Both the position numbers and the translations under genes were made by a program. A stretch of 10,196 nt of DNA, taken from Planctomycetota bacterium (GTDB taxonomy: Bacteria > Planctomycetota > PUPC01 > DSUN01). The DNA lies in assembly GCA_016872875.1 (NCBI GenBank), contig VGYW01000305.1:1-10196 (forward strand), read 5' to 3'. Below the pieces are notes generated by a model. It saw only the letters and a program-made list of their open reading frames with translations, was not told where the DNA came from and did no database searches. Positions 1-5,353 of this stretch are shown here, piece by piece (the stretch's first letter is position 1; every line of letters starts with the position of its first letter).

Positions 1-1
1 G

Positions 2-1120
2 GCCGTGGCCACGCGGGACTTCCGCGGGCTGGCGGCCGGAACGAAGGGGGAGCTGTGCGTGAACCTCGGCTTCTATGGCAGCCAGCCGGCCTTCGTCTCA
101 CGCGAGCGTGGCGGCGGCGCCGTCACCCTCTGCCCGCCGTGGGACCAGGACGACTCGATCCTCCAGGGCCGCCACGAGTGCCTGGAGACCCTGCGCTCCT
201 ACGACCAGGGGGTTGTCCATCCCTGGGGCCAGCGCCGAACCCTCGCACTGGTCGACTGGGCGAAACGCGAGTTCCCGGTTGACCCCCTGCACGTCACCCT
301 CGTCGGCCAGTTCGCCCTCTGGGGGCTGCGGCACGGCGATGTGTTCGCCACCGTGACCTCGGACGCCTACGGGAACTTCAACAAGGGCCGCGAGGCCCAG
401 AAGCACGGCCCCTCGTGGGGGCCTTATCCGCTTGGCTCGAAGAACTGGCTCGGGATTGACCAGTGGGACTGGATGAACGTGTGCAGGTGGGTCCGCGAGA
501 ACCCGACCGTGGAGCTGCCCTACGTGGTGCTGCGGCCGACGGGTTCGAGCCACGTGGGCGACATCGGGCCGTGGGCATGGCCGGAGCTCTACCGCGCCCT
601 GCACGACACCAAGCGCGCCTTCACCGCGCGGCACGGCGGCGTCTGGTCAGGGGCGCCTCTGGCCGGCACCATCATGCCCGCAAGGGTGCGAAGGAACCAA
701 TCGCTTCCGGCTTTCGGCAACTGTTCGCTCGACGGGATGCCCGGCGATGGCGACATGTCGAACAACGGCGGCGTGGGCGCCGACAGCGACGTGATCGCTG
801 ATATCAACGGCTGGTTGCTGTGGGACACCGAGGACGTCGTGGATGAGCCGGACCGCTGGGAGATGACGGTGTACCTCTACGCGGGCGACCCGCGGCAGGG
901 CCGCCCTGGCGCCCCGGCGGACGCCTGCACGGTTGACCTCACGCCTCGCCGCTGCCAGAAGTTCGCCCCCAAGCCCGGCCAGACGTTCCAGTGGACCAAC
1001 ACCTCCGTGGCCGACAACCAGGCCGCCTCCGGCAGGGCCACAGCCGACCAATGGGGCATCGTGACCCTTCCGAAGCTCGCCATCACAAAGTCGAAGAACC
1101 GCATCGGCGTCCATCGCTGA
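2..1120 (+). CDS. Alpha/beta-hydrolase-like protein, 5' partial, apparently without a catalytic nucleophile
   Basis: The frame is open to the left edge, so this is probably the C-terminal part of a longer protein; a GTG at 5 is an in-frame codon but nothing marks it as a start. Residues are numbered from that GTG. The stretch around residues 80-125 (DWAKREFPVDPLHV, then LWGLRHGDVFATV) reads like the helix, strand and post-nucleophile helix of the prolyl-oligopeptidase/esterase-D type of alpha/beta-hydrolase. Residues 172-205 resemble the strand and helix that follow the catalytic Asp. Where such enzymes carry G-x-S-x-G, this protein has VGQFALWG (100-107), with no serine. The C-terminal part (240-371) ends in a probable beta-rich domain. 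The substrate is unknown, and it may be a non-catalytic relative. It ends 105 bases before the next start and is followed by a separate promoter. Family-level call only. Confidence 0.6.
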   Translation, partial: AVATRDFRGLAAGTKGELCVNLGFYGSQPAFVSRERGGGAVTLCPPWDQDDSILQGRHECLETLRSYDQGVVHPWGQRRTLALVDWAKREFPVDPLHVTLVGQFALWGLRHGDVFATVTSDAYGNFNKGREAQKHGPSWGPYPLGSKNWLGIDQWDWMNVCRWVRENPTVELPYVVLRPTGSSHVGDIGPWAWPELYRALHDTKRAFTARHGGVWSGAPLAGTIMPARVRRNQSLPAFGNCSLDGMPGDGDMSNNGGVGADSDVIADINGWLLWDTEDVVDEPDRWEMTVYLYAGDPRQGRPGAPADACTVDLTPRRCQKFAPKPGQTFQWTNTSVADNQAASGRATADQWGIVTLPKLAITKSKNRIGVHR

Positions 1121-1139
1121 TGGAAAACGGCCTCGGCGG

Positions 1140-1168
1140 TTGACTTCCAGCGGGCCAGCGATTATACT
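1140..1168 (+). promoter_or_regulatory. Sigma70-type promoter for the AAA/DUF4143 ATPase
   Basis: A -35 box TTGACT (1140-1145) is separated by exactly 17 bases from a -10 box TATACT (1163-1168), each one base from consensus. The predicted transcription start is near 1174-1176, giving a leader of about 50 bases before the ATG at 1226. The boxes are AT-rich in an otherwise GC-rich area, which supports a real promoter. No experiment backs it. Confidence 0.65.
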
Positions 1169-1197
1169 GCACAGAAAGTCGGTAGTTTTGTGCAGTA
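1165..1197. promoter_or_regulatory. Operator-like palindrome overlapping the -10 box
   Basis: TACTGCACA (1165-1173) and TGTGCAGTA (1189-1197) are perfect 9-base inverted repeats. With one G/T exception the arms extend inward to 12 bases (1165-1176 and 1186-1197) around a 9-base centre. The site covers the last part of the -10 box and the predicted transcription start, where a repressor would act. Since transcription should begin inside it, a DNA-binding role is more likely than an RNA hairpin. The binding protein is unknown; autoregulation by the downstream ATPase is one possibility. Confidence 0.55.
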
Positions 1198-1214
1198 CAC
1201 TGACACGAGTGCGC

Positions 1215-1220
1215 AGGGGA
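1215..1220 (+). promoter_or_regulatory. Ribosome binding site deciding the ATPase start
   Basis: AGGGGA lies 5 bases before the ATG at 1226. The in-frame GTG at 1190 lies inside the palindrome, only about 15 bases after the predicted transcription start and without a Shine-Dalgarno sequence, so ATG 1226 is preferred. Confidence 0.6.
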
Positions 1221-1225
1221 CAATC

Positions 1226-2473
1226 ATGCTCCGCGACGTGCTCCTGCTTCAGAAGCGGGAGATCGAACAACGCCTGAAGGAGCGGTACGTGGAGCGGGAG
1301 TTCCATCCCGGCAAGTTCGCGCACGGCCTGATCAAGGTGGTCATCGGCCCCAGAAGGGCAGGCAAGTCGTTCTTCGCCATGCACATGGCCAGCGGCCTCG
1401 GGCCGTTCGGCTACGTGAACTTCGACGACGAGCGGCTGGAGGCGCTGGGCGACTACGACGAACTGGCCGCGGCCCTCGATGCCGTGTACGGCAAGCCGGA
1501 GCATCTGCTGCTCGACGAGGTTCAGAACCTCCCGAGGTGGGAGCTGTTCGCCAACCGCCTCCAACGCCAGGGCTACCGCCTGACGATCACTGGGAGCAAC
1601 GCGCACCTGCTGAGCTCTGAACTGGCCACGCACTTGACCGGGCGGCACATCCAGATCGTGCTGTTCCCTTTCTCGTTCTCCGAATGCCTGCGCTCGCAGG
1701 AGCGGGAGCTGACCGGGCCGGAGAAGCTCGAGGCGTTGCGCCAGCATGCGGAGCTGGGCGGTTATCCGGAACCCTTGCTCAAGGGGATCAACCACCGCGA
1801 GTACCTCACCACGCTCCTGCGGGCGACCCTCTACAAGGACATCGTAGTCCGGCACAGGATACGCTCCCCCCAGGGGCTGGAGGACCTGGCGAGCCACCTG
1901 ATGTCCAACGTCGCCCAGGAGTACTCCTACAATACACTGGCCGAGGTGACGCGCCTGCGAAGCGTCCACACGGTCGAGAAGTACCTCCGGCATCTTGAGG
2001 AGGCGTTTCTGTTCTTCTCCGTGCGCCGCTTCTCGTTCAAGCTTCGAGAGCAGGCGCGCACGAGCCGCAAGGTCTACTGCACGGACAATGGCCTCGTCAC
2101 CACGACCTCGTTCCGCTTCAGCTCCGGCCTTGGCAGGCTCTACGAGAACCTCGTGGCCATCGCACTCCGCAAACAGGAGCTCGATGGGGGACTGGAGTTC
2201 TACTTCTGGAAGGGGCCGCGGCACGAGGAGGTGGACTTCGTCGTGAAGCAGGGCCTGCGCGTGACCCAGCTCATCCAGGTTTGCGCCAATGTGGAGGACG
2301 AGCGGACCAGGGCTCGCGAGGTCCGTGCGCTCCTGAAGGCCTCAGCGGCCCTGAGGTGCAAAGAGCTGTTTGTGCTGACGGAGACGGCGGAGGGCGAAGA
2401 GGATGCGTCGTGGTTCGGCCTGCGGGGCCGAATCCGGTTCGTCCCGCTGTGGAAGTGGCTCGCGGTCACTTGA
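1226..2473 (+). CDS. AAA family ATPase with DUF4143 domain
   Basis: The product is 415 residues from ATG 1226. The N-terminal half is a P-loop ATPase: Walker A GPRRAGKS (41-48), Walker B LLLDE followed by VQ (94-100), and a sensor-like TGSNAHL (122-128), all typical of the AAA_14/DUF4143 family. A winged-helix-like segment (about 225-265, EYSYNTLAEVTRL then HTVEKYLRHLEEA) links to the C-terminal DUF4143 region. That region has the family pattern GRLYENLVA, HEEVDFVV and LIQVC, which resembles a restriction-endonuclease-like fold but has Q-V-C where an active nuclease would usually have E-x-K. Length fits the family (about 380-430). Members are widespread, often horizontally exchanged and of unknown function. 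Here the gene is a single transcription unit with its own promoter and operator-like palindrome, and it is followed by 642 bases of repeat-rich DNA. No partner gene that would make a toxin-antitoxin pair is visible. Confidence 0.9.
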   Translation: MLRDVLLLQKREIEQRLKERYVEREFHPGKFAHGLIKVVIGPRRAGKSFFAMHMASGLGPFGYVNFDDERLEALGDYDELAAALDAVYGKPEHLLLDEVQNLPRWELFANRLQRQGYRLTITGSNAHLLSSELATHLTGRHIQIVLFPFSFSECLRSQERELTGPEKLEALRQHAELGGYPEPLLKGINHREYLTTLLRATLYKDIVVRHRIRSPQGLEDLASHLMSNVAQEYSYNTLAEVTRLRSVHTVEKYLRHLEEAFLFFSVRRFSFKLREQARTSRKVYCTDNGLVTTTSFRFSSGLGRLYENLVAIALRKQELDGGLEFYFWKGPRHEEVDFVVKQGLRVTQLIQVCANVEDERTRAREVRALLKASAALRCKELFVLTETAEGEEDASWFGLRGRIRFVPLWKWLAVT

Positions 2474-2493
2474 GGATGCGAAAGAGGTTGACA

Positions 2494-2760
2494 GCGTCCC
2501 AAGTCCTTGAGATCGTGGGTGTGCCTGCGGCCGGTGCGTCGGGGGCTTTGCCCCCGAACCCCCAGGATTTTCCGCTTTCGGGCCGCCGGCACCCCAACAG
2601 GAAAATGGCCGCGCTGGCCTCCAGGAGACGTGCCGGTGGCCGAATGCGATAAATCCCAGGGGGTCTGGGGGACTGGTCCCCCAGAGGCGAGTTTGCCTTT
2701 GCGTTCCCGCGGCGCGGAGAGCGCCGCCCGGGGAGGCTCAAGAACTTGGGACGTTCCCAA
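2494..2760. repeat. Multi-hairpin element bounded by 18-base inverted repeats
   Basis: GCGTCCCAAGTCCTTGAG (2494-2511) matches the reverse complement of 2737-2754 at 16 of 18 bases, like degenerate terminal repeats. Inside lie perfect hairpins: 2540-2556 (7-base stem, TTT loop), 2665-2684 (8-base stem, CTGG loop) and 2709-2727 (7-base stem). A larger imperfect stem pairs 2581-2592 with 2630-2641, continued by GGATTT (2565-2570) with AAATCC (2651-2656) and CCCCC (2559-2563) with GGGGG (2659-2663). A last hairpin, TTGGGA/TCCCAA, sits at 2746-2760. There is no transposase. It could be a non-autonomous mobile element or a structured intergenic repeat. Confidence 0.5.
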
Positions 2761-2827
2761 TAGATGGGGGCTTGTGGGGCGGCAGGAATCCGCCTCGCAG
2801 AGGCGGGCTGACCGGGCAGCCGCGACC

Positions 2828-2954
2828 CCATTGTGTATCAACCCAGGGAGAGGGGGAGTTGATACAGAATGGACGGAACGGCCCCGGAAGCCGCCGGAGG
2901 CCCTTGCGCCATTCTGTGTCAACACGGAAAGGGGGAGGGGTTGATACACAATGG
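2828..2954. repeat. 127-base concentric palindrome with four copies of a 15-base motif
   Basis: The motif CCATTSTGTRTCAAC occurs four times in alternating orientation: 2828-2842 (+), 2858-2872 (-), 2909-2923 (+), 2940-2954 (-). Outer copies pair perfectly over 17 bases (2828-2844 with 2938-2954). Inner copies pair at 14 of 15, the exception being a possible G-T pair. A third stem at the tip pairs 2880-2887 with 2894-2902, with one bulged A. All three stems share a centre near 2891. The unpaired parts between outer and inner stems (2845-2857 and 2924-2937) are both G-rich and almost purely purine on the + strand. It could be a repeat family, a protein-binding site or a structured RNA. Confidence 0.65.
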
Positions 2955-3033
2955 TGGACACCAGGGGCGCGCGTCGGCGAGCGGAACGCCTGCCGCTACA
3001 AGCCAAGCCCACACCTGGCCGCCAGCGGCCCGC

Positions 3034-3063
3034 TTGCAATCCTGCCTCTGTGGCAGGTATACT
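3034..3063 (+). promoter_or_regulatory. Promoter with an inverted repeat in the spacer
   Basis: TTGCAA (3034-3039) and TATACT (3058-3063) are 18 bases apart, fitting a sigma70-type promoter with a start near 3069-3071. The spacer carries a perfect 6-base inverted repeat, CCTGCC (3041-3046) and GGCAGG (3052-3057), directly abutting the -10 box, a possible regulator site. It would drive the flavin oxidoreductase gene and perhaps the genes after it. Confidence 0.5.
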
Positions 3064-3103
3064 GTGAGCCACTGCCGGGGATGCTGGGGTCCTGGGCTTG
3101 ATG

Positions 3104-3108
3104 AGGAG
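3104..3108 (+). promoter_or_regulatory. Ribosome binding site deciding the flavin oxidoreductase start
   Basis: AGGAG lies 7 bases before ATG 3116. Two earlier in-frame starts, TTG 3098 and ATG 3101, overlap or precede this site and lack one of their own. Confidence 0.6.
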
Positions 3109-3115
3109 AGCGTGC

Positions 3116-4063
3116 ATGGGGATTGACACGGGACCGCTGTTTGAGGCGCTGACGGTGAAGGGGAAGACGCTGCGGAACCGCGTCGTCATGCCGCCGATGG
3201 TGGTGCTCCGCGGTTTGACGACGCCGGAGGGGGTGGAGTGGTACGGGCGCCACGCCTGCGGCGGGGTGGGCCTCGTCATTGTGGAGGCCACGGCGGTGAA
3301 CCGCTTCGGGCCTGAGCTGACGGCGGAGAACCTCAGGCCGCTGGCGGACGCCATCCACGCGGGGGGCGCGCTCGCGGCGATACAGCTCTTCCCCGTGACG
3401 TTCGGGCGCCCGGTCTCGCCCGCGATGCTCAAGCCGCACGAGATTGACGAAATCCTGGCCGCCTACCGCACGGCGGGACGCATCTGCCGCGAGGCAGGCT
3501 TCGACGGGGTTGAGCCCCACGGCGCGCACGGCTACCTCCTCAACCTCTTCTTCAGCCCCGTGAAGAACCGCCGGAAGGACTCCTTCGGGGGCGAGCTGGC
3601 GAACCGGTGCCGCATGGCCCTCGCGGTCGTCGAGGCCACGAGGCAGGGCTTCGACGACGGCGGCCTGCTCCTCTACCGCCACACCCCCGTCGGCCAGGGC
3701 TACGGCATCGAGGAGAGCCTCGCCCTCGCCGAAGAGCTCGTGAAGGCGGGGGTGGACGTGTTGGACATCTCGCCGTCGAGCGTGGAGTTCCCTGGCGATC
3801 GCGCGGCGCCCTTCAAGCGTTTCGGCGTGCCCGTCATCGCCGTGAACCAGCTCGACGAGCCCGAGCGCGCCCTGGAGGTGCTCAGGGAGGGACGTGCCGA
3901 CCTCATCGCGGTCGGCCGCGGCCTGATCGCCGACCCCGACTGGCCGACCAAGGTCAAGGAGGGCCGCCTCGGCGAGGTCGTCAAGTGCATCCGCTGCGAC
4001 GAAATGTGCTTCGGAAACCTGAAGAAAGGCATCCCAATCGAGTGCACCCAGTGGAAGGCATGA
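3116..4063 (+). CDS. NADH:flavin oxidoreductase, Old Yellow Enzyme / 2,4-dienoyl-CoA reductase type, short form
   Basis: The 315-residue product is an FMN-binding TIM-barrel enzyme of the OYE family. Family landmarks are the N-terminal LRNRVVMPPM (19-28), GGVGLVIVEATAV (49-61), HGAHGYLLNLFFSP (135-148) with the paired histidines H135 and H138, NRRKDSFGGELANR (151-164), and AVGRGLIADPDW (265-276) for the FMN phosphate. The C-terminus has C291-x2-C294-x3-C298-x11-C310, the 4Fe-4S pattern of the 2,4-dienoyl-CoA reductase branch, but the chain ends five residues later, so the FAD/NAD(P)H half of that branch is absent. The stretch after AIQLF (88-92) is also clearly shorter than in typical members, which alters the substrate loop. 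It probably reduces an activated C=C bond or acts on a related substrate, with electrons from a partner; the substrate is unknown. It lies upstream of a Gfo/Idh/MocA gene, so joint action on one substrate is plausible. Confidence 0.85.
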   Translation: MGIDTGPLFEALTVKGKTLRNRVVMPPMVVLRGLTTPEGVEWYGRHACGGVGLVIVEATAVNRFGPELTAENLRPLADAIHAGGALAAIQLFPVTFGRPVSPAMLKPHEIDEILAAYRTAGRICREAGFDGVEPHGAHGYLLNLFFSPVKNRRKDSFGGELANRCRMALAVVEATRQGFDDGGLLLYRHTPVGQGYGIEESLALAEELVKAGVDVLDISPSSVEFPGDRAAPFKRFGVPVIAVNQLDEPERALEVLREGRADLIAVGRGLIADPDWPTKVKEGRLGEVVKCIRCDEMCFGNLKKGIPIECTQWKA

Positions 4064-4072
4064 GGGGGATGA

Positions 4073-4176
4073 ATGGATGGGTGGATGAATGGATGAATGA
4101 AAGAGCAGAGCAAGGCGAGAGCGGGGAGCGGCTGCTCGGCCTTCTCTGGCATTCATCCATTCATCCAATCATCCAT
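4073..4176. repeat. Long hairpin made of GGATGAAT-like units
   Basis: The arms 4073-4099 and 4150-4176 pair at 25 of 27 positions, with one further G-T pair. TGGATGAATGGATGAATG (4082-4099) is a perfect 18-base complement of 4150-4167. Each arm is a degenerate 4/8-base tandem repeat. The 50-base loop has its own hairpin, GAGCAG (4103-4108) with CTGCTC (4132-4137). It fills most of the gap between the two oxidoreductase genes and starts 9 bases after the stop. There is no T tract, so it is not a classic intrinsic terminator; it could protect the upstream mRNA 3' end or lower downstream expression. Confidence 0.65.
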
Positions 4177-4190
4177 CCTCTCCCTTGATC

Positions 4191-4196
4191 AAGGAG
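4191..4196 (+). promoter_or_regulatory. Ribosome binding site deciding the Gfo/Idh/MocA start
   Basis: AAGGAG lies 6 bases before ATG 4203. An in-frame TTG at 4185 sits upstream of this site and is rejected as a start. Confidence 0.7.
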
Positions 4197-4202
4197 AGCG
4201 CC

Positions 4203-5303
4203 ATGGACACGGTCGGCGTCGGATTGGTCGGCTCGCAGTTCGTTTCCAGCATCCACGCGGAGTCGCTCAGGCGCGTGGCGCGTGCGCGGCTGGCGGCGGT
4301 GGCCTCGCCCACCCCAGGCCACGCCGAGGCGTTCGCCAAGACCCACGGCATCCCCAAGGCGGTCACGGACTACCGGGCGATGCTGGACATGCCCGAGGTG
4401 GACATGGTGGTGGTCGGTGCGCCCAACGACGTCCACTGCCGCATCACGTGCGACGCCGCGGCCGCGGGCAAGCACGTGGTGTGCGAGAAGCCGCTGTGTC
4501 TCAACCTGGCCGAGGCCGACAGGATGATCGCGGCCTGCCGCAAGGCGGGCGTCAAGCTCATGTACGCCGAAGAGCTCTGCTTCGCGCCCAAGTACGTGAG
4601 GATGAAGAAGCTGGTGGACGACGGCGCCCTCGGAAAGGTCACGCTGGTGAAGCAGAGCGAGAAGCACGACGGCCCGCACGCGCCGCACTTCTGGGACGTT
4701 GACCGCTCGGGCGGCGGGGTGGCGATGGACATGGGCTGCCACGCAATCGAGTTCTTCCGCTGGATGCTCGGCAAGCCGCGAGCCCTCGATGTCTACGCCC
4801 AGATGGCCACACAGGTCCACACCGAGCGGACTCGCGGCGACGACAACGCCATTCTCATCATCAACTTCGAGGGCGGCGCCACCTGCATGGCCGAGGAGAG
4901 CTGGACCAAGCTCGGCGGCATGGACGACAGGGCCGAGGTCTACGGCTCCAAGGGCGTCGCCTACGCCAATCTCCTCCAGGGCAACGCCATCCTCACTTAC
5001 AGCGCCGGCGGCTACGACTACGCGGTCGAGAAGGGCGGCGAAACGAAGGGCTGGACCTTCACCATCTACGAGGAGGCCTGGAACTACGGCTTCCCGCAGG
5101 AGTTCGCCCACTTCGTCGACTGCGTGGCCGACGGCCGCGAGCCGCTCGAGACGGGCGAGGACGGGCGGGCGGTCCTCGAGCTCATCTTCGCCGCCTACCA
5201 CTCCGCCGCCACTGGCCGCAAGGCCAAGCTCCCCTTCCGCACCAAGGCCGCCAAGCCCCACGACCTGTGGAAGGGGCTTGATTTGCCGTCGCGTTGCGGC
5301 TAG
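4203..5303 (+). CDS. Gfo/Idh/MocA family NAD(P)-dependent oxidoreductase
   Basis: The 366-residue product has the two-domain layout of the family. The N-terminal Rossmann fold begins VGVGLVGSQF (4-13), with a dinucleotide loop deviating slightly from G-x-G-x-x-G. The strand DMVVVGAPNDVHCR (67-80) is followed by GKHVVCEKPL (89-98), whose E95-K96-P97 is the hallmark with the catalytic/NAD-contact lysine. The C-terminal domain carries SGGGVAMDMGCHAIEF (169-184) with D176-x-G-x-H180, the usual catalytic pair. Length fits typical members (330-400). No signal peptide is seen, so it is likely cytoplasmic. The family oxidises or reduces sugars, inositols and related polyols; the exact substrate cannot be read from sequence. 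It sits between a flavin oxidoreductase gene and a kinase gene on the same strand, 139 bases after the first and 50 before the second, suggesting co-transcription but not proving it. Confidence 0.92.
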   Translation: MDTVGVGLVGSQFVSSIHAESLRRVARARLAAVASPTPGHAEAFAKTHGIPKAVTDYRAMLDMPEVDMVVVGAPNDVHCRITCDAAAAGKHVVCEKPLCLNLAEADRMIAACRKAGVKLMYAEELCFAPKYVRMKKLVDDGALGKVTLVKQSEKHDGPHAPHFWDVDRSGGGVAMDMGCHAIEFFRWMLGKPRALDVYAQMATQVHTERTRGDDNAILIINFEGGATCMAEESWTKLGGMDDRAEVYGSKGVAYANLLQGNAILTYSAGGYDYAVEKGGETKGWTFTIYEEAWNYGFPQEFAHFVDCVADGREPLETGEDGRAVLELIFAAYHSAATGRKAKLPFRTKAAKPHDLWKGLDLPSRCG

Positions 5304-5341
5304 ACTGCCGGGCACGGGGGAGGAGAGCACGGAGAGGGAAC

Positions 5342-5346
5342 GGAGG
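5342..5346 (+). promoter_or_regulatory. Ribosome binding site deciding the kinase start
   Basis: GGAGG lies 7 bases before ATG 5354. The frame also opens upstream at 5294, inside the preceding gene, but that would add a basic, low-complexity N-terminus ahead of the zinc ribbon, so ATG 5354 is preferred. Confidence 0.65.
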
Positions 5347-5353
5347 GCCGGCG

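Larger units (their letters stand above)
2474..3115. other. Long gene-free region with two palindromic elements and a promoter
   Basis: No reading frame here looks like a protein: frames of 100 or more codons on both strands are low-complexity and run through the inverted repeats. It holds a multi-hairpin element (2494-2760), a 127-base concentric palindrome (2828-2954) and the promoter of the next gene (3034-3063). In 2761-2827 I see nothing specific. In 2955-3033 there is only a small hairpin, AGCGG (2980-2984) with CCGCT (2993-2997). Confidence 0.6.

Noticed and set aside
1190..1225. GTG start at 1190 for the ATPase
   Set aside because: It lies inside the palindrome, close to the predicted transcription start and without a ribosome binding site; ATG 1226 has one.
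647..2224. Long minus-strand open frame opposite the hydrolase and ATPase genes
   Set aside because: It is a high-GC shadow of two well-supported plus-strand genes, with biased composition and no recognisable domain.
1226..2473. ATPase as part of a toxin-antitoxin or defence pair
   Set aside because: No small partner gene lies next to it, and DUF4143 ATPases alone are not diagnostic of defence.
2466..2944. Overlapping open frames on both strands in the gene-free region
   Set aside because: They are made of inverted-repeat sequence, giving similar peptides from both strands, and have no domain or convincing ribosome binding site.
2828..2954. Possible small CRISPR array
   Set aside because: The four motif copies alternate in orientation and the intervals are 15, 36 and 16 bases, so they are inverted repeats, not direct repeats with even spacers. 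No cas gene is present.
2996..4168. Minus-strand open frame opposite the flavin oxidoreductase
   Set aside because: It runs through the hairpin at 4073-4176 and the promoter region, and mirrors a gene with clear family motifs.
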